From Chlamydiota bacterium (GTDB lineage Bacteria > Chlamydiota > Chlamydiia > Chlamydiales > SM23-39), in assembly GCA_021772165.1 (NCBI GenBank), contig JAJFMM010000100.1:1-9779 (forward strand): a stretch of 9,779 nt of DNA. The letters are read 5' to 3'. Made by a program: the position numbers and the translations under genes. Positions 1 through 6,003 of this stretch are shown one piece after another. The number at the start of each line of letters is the position of its first letter. Position 1 is the stretch's first letter. Under the pieces are notes generated by a model. The model saw only the letters and a list, made by a program, of their open reading frames with translations. It did not search any database and was not told where the DNA came from.

Positions 1-954
1 CTGAACTAAACTATTTTTCAGATCTAACGCAGCAATTCTTTGCTCTATTCCTTCAAACCTCAATACACCCGCTTCTGCCTCATCACTAAATAACTTCAAG
101 GCAGCTGCCGCATCCGGCGATGGAGCTCTTTGAGCAGGGACTATGGACGGCTTAACCGGAAGCGCCGCTGGTGATAAATCATTATCCAAGTACTCAATAT
201 CCGGAGACACATTAACTCCTTCCCCATCCAAGTACTCAACGGATCCATCATCTCCTTCCGATAGGTTGACTGACGACTGACTCGCCTTGGCACTCAAAGA
301 TTCAGAGCGGAGCAAATTCAGCAGAAAGTCTTTTGTACCTTCATCGCCCTCAACTAGAGTAGCCAATTTAGCCACTTGGGTCTCTGTCAAGCGCTGACTG
401 TTTGTTTTCACATATGCGACTGCGTCACTCAATAGAATGCGCGGCGTAGAGATCGTATCTGTGAGACCTAACTTTGCTAGATAGGACTTTGTCACTGCCT
501 CAGCGTTCTCTATTCCAGCACTACTCTTACTCAACTCTAAATCCGAAACATGGTATACTATTTCGTCTGACTCAGTAGGATCATTTCTAGTTGCCTGCTT
601 TACTATCCTTTCAGGCGCACCAAAAAGATTGTGTACATCCTCTCTCTTTGCAAAAATTGTCTGCACTCTATTTCCATTAAGCACATCCAACGCAACTAAA
701 TTTGTTTTAGCTCTCATTTCATTAAACACTCTAAAAGAAGAGCCCGATGCCTGACTTCCTACCGAAGTAACCTGGAATTTCAATTTATTTTCATACCTAA
801 AACGGTTGGTTGTTATCCCTATAGAATTCAGCGCCTTTGTAACGATCTCTCCGATTTTCTTAAGAGGAGTTTCAAAGTTATCAAAAAATGATTTCTCAAA
901 CTTGATTTCCCCTGCTATTGGGGTCATAGCTCTTGATATAGTTAAATCTGACAT
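1..954 (-). CDS. Unrecognised protein, C-terminus outside window (318 codons visible)
   Basis: This open frame runs from an ATG at 954 leftwards off the window edge with no stop, so at least 318 residues are encoded. I do not recognise a family. There is no signal peptide or membrane segment. Residues 1-115 are mixed and probably globular (start MSDLTISRAMTPIAGEIKF), followed by helical and Ser/Thr-rich sequence. Residues about 228-290 are acidic and Pro/Ala-rich and look disordered, with two copies of the motif [VI]EYLD[GN] at 239-244 and 253-258. The start is supported by AAGGTGAAG at 964-956, one base before ATG, and a promoter-like sequence further upstream. It is divergent from the orphan gene at 1219 and shares its leader sequence and AT-rich composition, unlike the rest of the window. 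It could be a secreted effector, but that is inference from composition, context and phylum only. Confidence 0.8.
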   Translation of the reverse strand, partial: MSDLTISRAMTPIAGEIKFEKSFFDNFETPLKKIGEIVTKALNSIGITTNRFRYENKLKFQVTSVGSQASGSSFRVFNEMRAKTNLVALDVLNGNRVQTIFAKREDVHNLFGAPERIVKQATRNDPTESDEIVYHVSDLELSKSSAGIENAEAVTKSYLAKLGLTDTISTPRILLSDAVAYVKTNSQRLTETQVAKLATLVEGDEGTKDFLLNLLRSESLSAKASQSSVNLSEGDDGSVEYLDGEGVNVSPDIEYLDNDLSPAALPVKPSIVPAQRAPSPDAAAALKLFSDEAEAGVLRFEGIEQRIAALDLKNSLVQ

Positions 955-955
955 A

Positions 956-964
956 CTTCACCTT
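956..964 (-). promoter_or_regulatory. Strong Shine-Dalgarno of the leftward orphan gene
   Basis: On the minus strand the string AATAAAAGGTGAAG precedes the ATG at 954. AAGGTG matches the anti-SD and ends 4 nt before the start codon. Almost the same string precedes the divergent gene at 1219. It fixes the start of the leftward gene. Confidence 0.7.
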
Positions 965-996
965 TTATTGATTATTTATGATGTTTTATTCTAAGT

Positions 997-1024
997 ATTA
1001 TATCAAATAATAACATTAATTCAA
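997..1024 (-). promoter_or_regulatory. Promoter-like sequence for leftward orphan gene
   Basis: Minus-strand TTGAAT (1024-1019, 4/6 to TTGACA) is followed after 16 bp by a perfect TATAAT (1002-997). Transcription would start near 990 and give a leader of about 36 nt containing the Shine-Dalgarno. The surrounding sequence is very AT-rich, so chance matches are more likely than elsewhere. Confidence 0.45.
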
Positions 1025-1083
1025 AGTAAATCGAATATTTCAACTCCTTCATTAACATTATTAAACATACCGCAAAGATACAG

Positions 1084-1118
1084 TTAAGAAAGTAAATGAG
1101 TTGGCAATGAGTTCTTAA
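1084..1118. repeat. 11-bp-period direct repeat inside an inverted repeat
   Basis: AATGAGTT occurs at 1095-1102 and again at 1106-1113, so the period is 11 bp, one helical turn. The pair is flanked by TTAAGAA (1084-1090) and its reverse complement TTCTTAA (1112-1118). Tandem sites at 11-bp spacing are typical of OmpR/PhoB-type response regulators. That assignment is inference, since the region is AT-rich and short repeats arise by chance. Confidence 0.35.
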
Positions 1119-1155
1119 TAAACAGCAGGATCGTAAGTTTACAGTCGCAATTAAT

Positions 1156-1178
1156 TATAAGTTCTATTACAATACTAT
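1156..1178 (+). promoter_or_regulatory. Possible promoter -10 region for rightward orphan gene
   Basis: Three -10-like hexamers lie here: TATAAG (1156-1161), TACAAT (1168-1173, 5/6) and TACTAT (1173-1178). None has a good -35 at 16-18 bp. TACAAT would give a leader of about 38 nt. This is weak evidence in AT-rich DNA. Confidence 0.25.
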
Positions 1179-1206
1179 CTATTAATTAACTAAAAACACA
1201 AATAAA

Positions 1207-1215
1207 AAGGTGAAG
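1207..1215 (+). promoter_or_regulatory. Shine-Dalgarno that decides the start at 1219
   Basis: AAGGTGAAG, in the context AATAAAAAGGTGAAG, sits just before ATG 1219. The in-frame GTG at 1210 lies inside this Shine-Dalgarno, so GTG 1210 is unlikely to be the start. The motif differs from the one before the divergent gene by a single A. Confidence 0.7.
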
Positions 1216-1218
1216 CCA

Positions 1219-2319
1219 ATGACAACTATTACTGAAAGCAATTGGGGAGTACCCCCTACAGGTCTAGGAACATTATCTGGTCCAAAAGTGGGACACGTTA
1301 TTGACGTCAGCAAAACAGCATACGGTGAATTTACAACTCGCGAAGGCGAACTATTAAAAAATAGTTCAAAAATCTTAGATAAAGTAAAATCTGATCTCAA
1401 AGAAGTTTCTTCTGAAGCAACGAAAACAATCCTACAGACTACCCTTTCAATGTCAGAAAAAAGTTATAAAAAAGAGCTAGGAGCTATTAGACAGACTTTC
1501 GAAAAAATTCTAAAAGAGTCAGTCAGTGAAGCATCTGATTATTTAGATTCCTCAGCCCCCCTTTACGAACTTACACTCAAAAAAGTTGAGACTGACGCTA
1601 AAAATATTTCTTCAAGTATAAAAAACGCGCGTTCCTCTGAGAAAAAATATTTTGAATCGGAGAGCGATGAGTTAAAGAAAGCATTCAAGGAACGTCATGA
1701 ACTACCATTGAACCTATTAGACGCTGAAAAAAAAGAGTTAAAGAAACTTTTTCCAGACTCAAAAGAAATAGACATCTCAGATAGGATTTCAGATCTAAAA
1801 AAAGAATATATATCTTTGACAGAACCTCTTGAGAAAAACTTCAAGGCGCTTCTAAAAGAATCGAACCAACAAGCTGCTAAGTACTCCAAGGGCTTAGACA
1901 GCTCCTACAAAACCGCAACCGAGGAACTTAAAAGTGGGCTATTCAACCTTGAGAGCGAACTAAAAGGATACAACGCTTCAGATGAGTTCGTTGTAACTCA
2001 TGACTCTTCAGCCACTGTGAATAAAAACCCTGCGAATTCGTCAGGCGTCAGAAAACAAGTGAGTGGTTCTCCTTTTTTACCCCTCAAAGCACTTCAGAAG
2101 AAAGAAGAAGCTGCACAACTAGCAGCTCTCAGAAAGGAACTAGCTCTCAGCGAGAAGAGAGTTGAATCCCCTGTTGATACGGGCAACAATTCTCTACTCG
2201 CGGAACTTCCCCTTCTCCCATTCGAGATGGGAAATCTGGAGGGCAAAGAAGAATTTTGCTCCTTCTTTGGTGATATATTTTCTTCGATTATAAACTGGTT
2301 TAAGGATTTAATTTCCTAA
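1219..2319 (+). CDS. Unrecognised coiled-coil protein with amphipathic C-terminal tail (366 aa)
   Basis: No family is recognised. The protein is Lys/Glu/Ser-rich, with no signal peptide. The first 45 residues are Gly/Thr/Pro-containing (MTTITESNWGVPPTGLGTL). From about residue 45 to 235 it is long, charged and helical with heptad-like hydrophobic spacing, consistent with coiled coil. About 240-300 is polar and low-complexity. A second short charged helix follows around 293-315 (KKEEAAQLAALRKEL), then a Leu/Pro-rich stretch, and the last 20 residues (SFFGDIFSSIINWFKDLIS region) form an aromatic amphipathic or membrane-seeking helix. G/C is low (20 of 60 bases at 1381-1440). It is divergent from another orphan gene with a nearly identical ribosome-binding leader. 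A type III-secreted or host-membrane-associated protein would fit the phylum, but nothing in the sequence proves it. Confidence 0.8.
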   Translation: MTTITESNWGVPPTGLGTLSGPKVGHVIDVSKTAYGEFTTREGELLKNSSKILDKVKSDLKEVSSEATKTILQTTLSMSEKSYKKELGAIRQTFEKILKESVSEASDYLDSSAPLYELTLKKVETDAKNISSSIKNARSSEKKYFESESDELKKAFKERHELPLNLLDAEKKELKKLFPDSKEIDISDRISDLKKEYISLTEPLEKNFKALLKESNQQAAKYSKGLDSSYKTATEELKSGLFNLESELKGYNASDEFVVTHDSSATVNKNPANSSGVRKQVSGSPFLPLKALQKKEEAAQLAALRKELALSEKRVESPVDTGNNSLLAELPLLPFEMGNLEGKEEFCSFFGDIFSSIINWFKDLIS

Positions 2320-2345
2320 ATCGAAACTACGAATAATCCAGAGCT

Positions 2346-2711
2346 TTAACTAGACGGCCCGTTCTGGGTCGTCTGCATGTTGTAGCTATCATTTTCAAAG
2401 CCTGATGGATTCGGTGAGCTTCTCTCAACACGCCTCGCTGTAATCTTGTCATTTTCGATGGTATAGATGTAGCGCGTCTCCTGGAGGGTACGGGCACCGG
2501 CGCTTAGCCGCTCAACATACTCATATTCCTGGACGCCACCGCCTTTATTGACGACCCTGGCCGGTTTTCCAACCTGCTCGACGAGCTCTTCTCTCGAAGT
2601 GCCCATAGGGACTGAATAGAAGGATTCCGCGGTCATCATGTGGCCACCTGAAGCACAGGCTGCTATGAGAAACGCAAGACCCACAAAAGCGGCTCTTCTA
2701 AGGTAATTCAA
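2346..2711 (-). CDS. Small lipoprotein, possibly BamE/SmpA-like fold (TTG start, 121 aa)
   Basis: This encodes a lipoprotein precursor. Residues 1-18 are a signal peptide with Arg5-Arg6 and a hydrophobic core, ending in the lipobox I-A-A-C, so Cys19 would be lipidated after signal peptidase II cleavage. The mature part has the pattern 'MGTSREELVEQVGKP...EYEY...YIYTIENDKI', which resembles small BamE/SmpA-type domains (a short helix, Gly-x-Pro, then beta strands with Tyr-x-Tyr). That is a fold-level resemblance only. The Asn/Ser/Gln-rich tail looks disordered. The start is TTG: the first in-frame ATG would remove the signal peptide, and an in-frame stop lies just upstream. AAGGAG at 2724-2719 is well placed, 7 nt before TTG. 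The frame overlaps the upstream gene by 4 nt (TTGA), so translation is probably coupled. It is the last gene of the rodA run and converges on the orphan gene ending at 2319. Confidence 0.85.
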   Translation of the reverse strand: MNYLRRAAFVGLAFLIAACASGGHMMTAESFYSVPMGTSREELVEQVGKPARVVNKGGGVQEYEYVERLSAGARTLQETRYIYTIENDKITARRVERSSPNPSGFENDSYNMQTTQNGPSS

Positions 2712-3202
2712 GGGGCTTCTCCTTCACTCTGATCTTCTTCTCCCTCTGCTGTAGGAGTCTCTTTCAGCCAGATTTTCGCCTCGATCTGCGTGCGGAACTG
2801 GTCGCTCGTCACGTATTCGCCTTTCATATGGTAGCTTCCATCCGACTGGAGATGATAGGTCTCGAATCCTTCGAAATTCATCTCGTTGTCCCGGAATTCC
2901 CACCCGATGAGGTTATCGTCATAGACGCCGGATCCGACGATTCTGCCGACATTCTGGTTTTCCATGTCGATTGAGAACGTCTTATTTTGAAAATCATAAA
3001 AAAAGAGTTCATTGCGCATATTTTCAGAGAGTCCTTGGATCTGTATGTCCTGCATACATTGGACTTTTCCCGCAAAATCGCGTGTCTGGACATTCCAGTT
3101 CGTATTGAACAGTAGCTCTTCTTCCACCATACTAAGTGAAATCTTTCCTTCCCCCGCCCAACTGCCGGGTGAAAAAATAAAGGAGTGTTTAAAGGCATCC
3201 AT
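2708..3202 (-). CDS. Conserved-hypothetical small beta-rich protein in the rodA run (164 aa)
   Basis: The function is unknown. Residues 13-20 read GSWAGEGK, the opening motif seen in several lipocalin/nitrobindin-like or DUF1579-like beta-barrels. Alternating strands follow (TNWNVQTRDF, NELFFYDF, KTFSIDM, GSYHMKGEYV, TQIEAKIWL), so a small barrel or sandwich of about 145 residues is plausible. The last 17 residues are an acidic tail (Glu/Asp/Gly/Pro). There is no signal peptide or membrane segment. The start ATG (3202-3200) overlaps the rodA stop by one base (TGATG), with a loosely spaced AGAAGG upstream at 3219-3214. The stop overlaps the lipoprotein start by 4 nt. In C. trachomatis a hypothetical gene (about CT724, from memory) sits in the same neighbourhood; this gene may be its counterpart, which I cannot confirm. 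Confidence 0.85.
   Translation of the reverse strand: MDAFKHSFIFSPGSWAGEGKISLSMVEEELLFNTNWNVQTRDFAGKVQCMQDIQIQGLSENMRNELFFYDFQNKTFSIDMENQNVGRIVGSGVYDDNLIGWEFRDNEMNFEGFETYHLQSDGSYHMKGEYVTSDQFRTQIEAKIWLKETPTAEGEEDQSEGEAP
2719..2724 (-). promoter_or_regulatory. Shine-Dalgarno supporting the TTG start at 2711
   Basis: AAGGAG on the minus strand ends 7 nt before the TTG at 2711. It lies within the last codons of the upstream gene and supports TTG as the real start of the lipoprotein gene. Confidence 0.6.
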
Positions 3203-4326
3203 CAGAACATGAACCTTCTGCTATATATGCTTTGTAATAATCCCAGAGCGGCCATCGTCGTAAGTAGGGAGTTTCCTCCATACGTCACGAAGATCAAGGG
3301 CACACCTGAGATAGGCAGTAGAGCGCACATCATCCCGATATTGAGAAGGACATGCATGGCGAGGTATACGGATAGGCCCACCCCCAAGAGTCGCCCAAAG
3401 CGATCCCGCGCAACTACTGCTACCTGTATACTAAAATAGATCAAACTGAAAAAAAGGGACAGCAAGATCAGAAGTCCCACAAAACCAAACTCTTCGCCGT
3501 AGGCTGCAAAGACAGAATCGGTATGAGCGGCTGGAAGCCACTTTCTGCCGGCAAACTCCCCTTTCTTCCATCCAGCCCCTTTTACGCCCCCCACGGCAAT
3601 GGCAATCACGGCGGCCTTCTGATGGTAGGTGTCGGGATTGAGGCGCTCATACTGGTACTCTTTCATAAAGCGTGTAAAGAAGGGTCTGAGGTCATCATGA
3701 GAAAAGACTCCGATGAAGAGGCAGAGGATCATCGTGAGCACGGAGGCGCCTGTGATGCTCAACACTCGAATAAATCCTTTATGCAGCCCTGCGAAATAGC
3801 CCATGGCCAGGGCGATCGGAAAGAGGATCAGGGCTGTGCCCAGGTCTGGCTGCTTGAGGATCAGAAGAAATGGCACTCCAACCAGGAGCCCAGCTTGCAG
3901 GGAGACGGCTAGATTCGGATTCCTCTGCTTTTCTAGAAAGGAGGCCAGGGCGATGGCGACAGCGAGCTTGGCATGCTCTGAGGGCTGGATATTGATGCCT
4001 ATGCCGGGGATGCGGTACCAGCGATGTACATTCTGGATTGGCGCTGTGAAATAGAGGCCAAGCAGGAGCACAATCATGATGGCATAAAAGACCCAGCCGA
4101 AATTCCTCAATTTCCTGTAATCAAAGGAGGCAACAGCGGCAAAGGTGGCCCAGCCAAGCAAAAACCAGCGAAGCTGGCTTTTGACATAGGGGGTCCAAAA
4201 ACCATCTTCCGGCTCTCCGGTCATCGAGGAGATGACGAGTAAGCTGATGAACATCAACGCTACAATCGATGGCAAGATCCGCCAATCGATACGAGATAGA
4301 AAGCGTGGATCCCAAGTCTGTTGCAT
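3202..4326 (-). CDS. rodA: RodA, SEDS-family peptidoglycan glycosyltransferase (374 aa)
   Basis: RodA polymerises lipid II into glycan strands together with a class B PBP, in the inner membrane, as part of the MreB-directed elongation machinery. Chlamydiae lack FtsZ and use MreB-linked wall synthesis for division. Seen here: about ten hydrophobic segments, HRWYRIPGIGINIQPSEHAKLA at 101-122 (Trp103 matching the conserved SEDS Trp), KQPDLGTAL at 158-166, LPAAHTDSVFAAYGEEFGF at 264-282 with Asp270 as the presumed catalytic acid, and LPISGVPLIFVTYGGNSLL at 337-355. The length matches the family. I chose ATG 4326 rather than the longer GTG at 4443: the extra 39 residues are not RodA-like and overlap the inverted repeat. 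No Shine-Dalgarno precedes 4326. TACAAT at 4340-4335 lies 8 nt upstream, so a nearly leaderless mRNA is possible. It overlaps the next gene by one base. Confidence 0.95.
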   Translation of the reverse strand: MQQTWDPRFLSRIDWRILPSIVALMFISLLVISSMTGEPEDGFWTPYVKSQLRWFLLGWATFAAVASFDYRKLRNFGWVFYAIMIVLLLGLYFTAPIQNVHRWYRIPGIGINIQPSEHAKLAVAIALASFLEKQRNPNLAVSLQAGLLVGVPFLLILKQPDLGTALILFPIALAMGYFAGLHKGFIRVLSITGASVLTMILCLFIGVFSHDDLRPFFTRFMKEYQYERLNPDTYHQKAAVIAIAVGGVKGAGWKKGEFAGRKWLPAAHTDSVFAAYGEEFGFVGLLILLSLFFSLIYFSIQVAVVARDRFGRLLGVGLSVYLAMHVLLNIGMMCALLPISGVPLIFVTYGGNSLLTTMAALGLLQSIYSRRFMF

Positions 4327-4334
4327 ATCGGCGC

Positions 4335-4340
4335 ATTGTA
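4335..4340 (-). promoter_or_regulatory. -10-like hexamer 8 nt before the rodA start
   Basis: Minus-strand TACAAT (5/6 to TATAAT) ends 8 nt before ATG 4326, with no convincing -35 at 16-18 bp. If used, transcription would begin within a few bases of the ATG. Alternatively the arm of the inverted repeat further upstream supplies the promoter. Confidence 0.3.
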
Positions 4341-4360
4341 AGCTAAAATTGAGTTTAGGA

Positions 4361-4522
4361 ATACTGCGCCCGCTTAGGTTTTGTGAACTTGGACCCGGCG
4401 AGACAAAGAAAAATCGATACGAATGAGCGAGATCATTGCACACCGTGCAAGGCGAGTGAAGAGGATCGATTTAGCGCAGTCGCAGCCAGTCCAAATTCAC
4501 AAAACCTAAGCGGACGTAGTAT
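4361..4522. repeat. 162-bp imperfect inverted repeat filling the rodA/birA spacer
   Basis: The left arm 4361-4394 and right arm 4489-4522 are reverse complements at 31 of 34 positions around an axis at 4441.5. The core (4370-4394 with 4489-4513) matches at 24 of 25, including CTTAGGTTTTGTGAA and TTCACAAAACCTAAG. On the same axis, AAATCGAT (4411-4418) pairs with ATCGATTT (4465-4472). Near the centre TTGCAC (4436-4441) and GTGCAA (4445-4450) form a small hairpin slightly off axis. No clear target-site duplication is visible. Read outward, each arm carries TTCACA followed 15-18 bp later by an AGTAT-containing -10-like segment. It could be a duplicated, mirror-imaged promoter or operator, or a MITE-like element. 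The right arm ends 5 nt before the birA ATG. Confidence 0.8.
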
Positions 4523-4527
4523 AGATT

Positions 4528-5262
4528 ATGGAAGTTTTTGAAATTCGTCTCGAGTCGATCGACTCAACCAATACGTACGCAAAGCAGCACTTTGCCGAGT
4601 TCCCTAAAGATAAGCTCACTTGCATCCTTGCGGAGGAGCAGACGGGTGGACGCGGCAGGTTTGATCGCCCCTGGCACTCTCCTCGAGGGCAAAATCTCTA
4701 TGTCACCTTTGCCTTCAAGCTCTCTTCCACAAGACATCTAGGCTGTCTTGCCCAAATCATGTCACTGAGTTTTGCTCAGGTTCTTCTGAAAGAGGGTCTC
4801 AAACCAAATGTCAAATGGCCTAACGACATTCTCCTGCATGACAAAAAAGTCTCGGGCGTCTTGTGTGAGACGGAAATAGAGCAGCAAGATGTCTCTCTAT
4901 TTCTAGGCATCGGGATCAATGTCAATATGGACGCGGAGCAATTTGGTGCGATTGATCAGCCCGCGACGTCTCTTTTAGCTGAAACGGGGCATGATTGGGA
5001 TCGCGATGCTCTTTTGAAACAGCTCACGGAGCAGTTTTTATCTGATCTGGAACTCTTTAAAAAAAGCGGGTTTGAGCCTTTCTACGAACTATTCGATAAG
5101 CTCATGGCGCTCAAAGGCAAGAAGGTGCGCTGCTTCGATGGGCAAAAGGAGTGGTCGGGGGTCTGCGATTCGATCACTCAAGATGGTCAGCTCAATCTTC
5201 GTCTGCCCGATGGCACGATGCACACGATCGCCGCCGGCGAGGTCAAGTCAGGTTCTCTATAG
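4528..5262 (+). CDS. birA: Biotin--[acetyl-CoA carboxylase] ligase, class I without repressor domain (244 aa)
   Basis: It activates biotin with ATP to biotinyl-5'-AMP and transfers it to the biotin carrier domain of acetyl-CoA carboxylase in the cytoplasm. Seen: LESIDSTN at 8-15, the biotinyl-adenylate loop GGRGRFDRPW at 40-49, KWPNDI at 96-101, KVSGVLCE at 107-114 with Lys107 as the expected catalytic lysine, and GIGINVN at 127-133. A small C-terminal domain covers about 195-244. The protein begins directly at the ligase domain, so there is no N-terminal helix-turn-helix and it should not act as a bio-operon repressor. ATG 4528 is well supported by the family N-terminus, but there is no Shine-Dalgarno, and TAGTAT ends 5 nt upstream. 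It is divergent from rodA across the inverted repeat. Its stop overlaps the stop of the convergent NifU-like gene by 6 bp. Confidence 0.95.
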   Translation: MEVFEIRLESIDSTNTYAKQHFAEFPKDKLTCILAEEQTGGRGRFDRPWHSPRGQNLYVTFAFKLSSTRHLGCLAQIMSLSFAQVLLKEGLKPNVKWPNDILLHDKKVSGVLCETEIEQQDVSLFLGIGINVNMDAEQFGAIDQPATSLLAETGHDWDRDALLKQLTEQFLSDLELFKKSGFEPFYELFDKLMALKGKKVRCFDGQKEWSGVCDSITQDGQLNLRLPDGTMHTIAAGEVKSGSL

Positions 5263-6003
5263 CTCCGGAACCACTGTAAGCGCGGGATGGACGCGAGCGC
5301 GAAGGATTTTCTGGATCGCCGAGAGTGTCGACCCCGTTGCGGAGGGACATGTCGTGCAAGAGCCCTCGTAAGAGATTCTCACTTCGCCATTATCTCTGAT
5401 ACCCAGCACTTTTACGCCGCCTGCATCGAGCTCGACGTAGGGACGGATCTGTTTATCAACCACTTCGTCGAGGATAACGAGTTTCTTCTCTTCAGGAAAT
5501 TCTTCCCATCCGGGGATCCCTCCGGGAATGGATCCTAAATCTTCTTCGATCGGTGTCGCTTCATAGACGGCTGCGAACGGAATGTCTGAGCACTGTCCGA
5601 CAGCCTGATCGATCGCCTCAACGACGCGATTGAAGTAGGTGGACCACTCTTGGGGAACCTGATCATGAAGATGCTTTTCAATGACATCAGCTGAAAAACG
5701 AGAGGCTTGGTCATAGTTTTTGCGAAGAGCCAATTCGCAGGCTGCATCACAGGCGACGATAAGTCCTGTGGGGCCAAGTGCCTGGAATTTCGCATCGGCG
5801 ATGATTCCGTCCGATTCGTCGATGAGCCAATAGAGGCAGATCTGGATCGCTTCATGAGAAGAGCCGATGCGGCCGAGAGCTAGGCGCATGCCTCGCTCCT
5901 GAGCCCCTTCTGCTGTAAAGGTACCGCTGTAGCGCGGCTTTTCGATTCTATCGCGTAGTTTTTTACTCAATCGCTCCCAAACCGGTAGACGTAGCAGATC
6001 CAT
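5257..6003 (-). CDS. nifU: NifU-like protein: degenerate IscU-like domain plus C-terminal Nfu domain (248 aa)
   Basis: IscU/NifU proteins are scaffolds on which a cysteine desulfurase assembles Fe-S clusters. Residues about 20-140 align with IscU: KPRYSGTF (IscU NPRNVGSF), then DGIIADAKFQALG (EGIIEDARFKTYG). However, the three scaffold cysteines are missing: the IscU ACGD position reads SSHE (48-51), YGCGSAIA reads LGPTGLIV (76-83) with Pro78, and HCSILAE reads YFNRVVE. Cys56, Cys85 and Cys89 lie elsewhere in the domain. The C-terminal Nfu domain is intact in its motif, CTTCPSATGSTL from Cys216 with Cys219, which can hold a bridging cluster. ATG 6003 overlaps the stop of the NifS-like gene by one base (TAATG), so the pair is translationally coupled. 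The stop overlaps the birA stop by 6 bp. It may act as an Nfu-type carrier rather than a scaffold; this is inference. Confidence 0.9.
   Translation of the reverse strand: MDLLRLPVWERLSKKLRDRIEKPRYSGTFTAEGAQERGMRLALGRIGSSHEAIQICLYWLIDESDGIIADAKFQALGPTGLIVACDAACELALRKNYDQASRFSADVIEKHLHDQVPQEWSTYFNRVVEAIDQAVGQCSDIPFAAVYEATPIEEDLGSIPGGIPGWEEFPEEKKLVILDEVVDKQIRPYVELDAGGVKVLGIRDNGEVRISYEGSCTTCPSATGSTLSAIQKILRARVHPALTVVPEL

Noticed and set aside
806..994. Plus-strand 62-codon open frame
   Set aside because: It is antisense to the start of the leftward orphan gene and its promoter and has no Shine-Dalgarno.
3523..3912. Plus-strand 129-codon open frame
   Set aside because: It lies entirely antisense to rodA, shows no family resemblance and has no upstream signals; it is a shadow of the rodA coding strand.
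4327..4443. N-terminal extension of RodA to GTG 4443
   Set aside because: The extra 39 residues are not like RodA and lie across the inverted repeat; ATG 4326 gives the usual family length.
4361..4522. BirA-type bio operator
   Set aside because: The BirA here has no N-terminal DNA-binding domain, there is no biotin biosynthesis gene beside it, and the arm sequence and 94-bp spacing do not match the compact bio operator palindrome.
4361..4522. tRNA or other structured RNA gene
   Set aside because: No cloverleaf, T-loop or CCA-like features are visible; the structure is a simple long inverted repeat.
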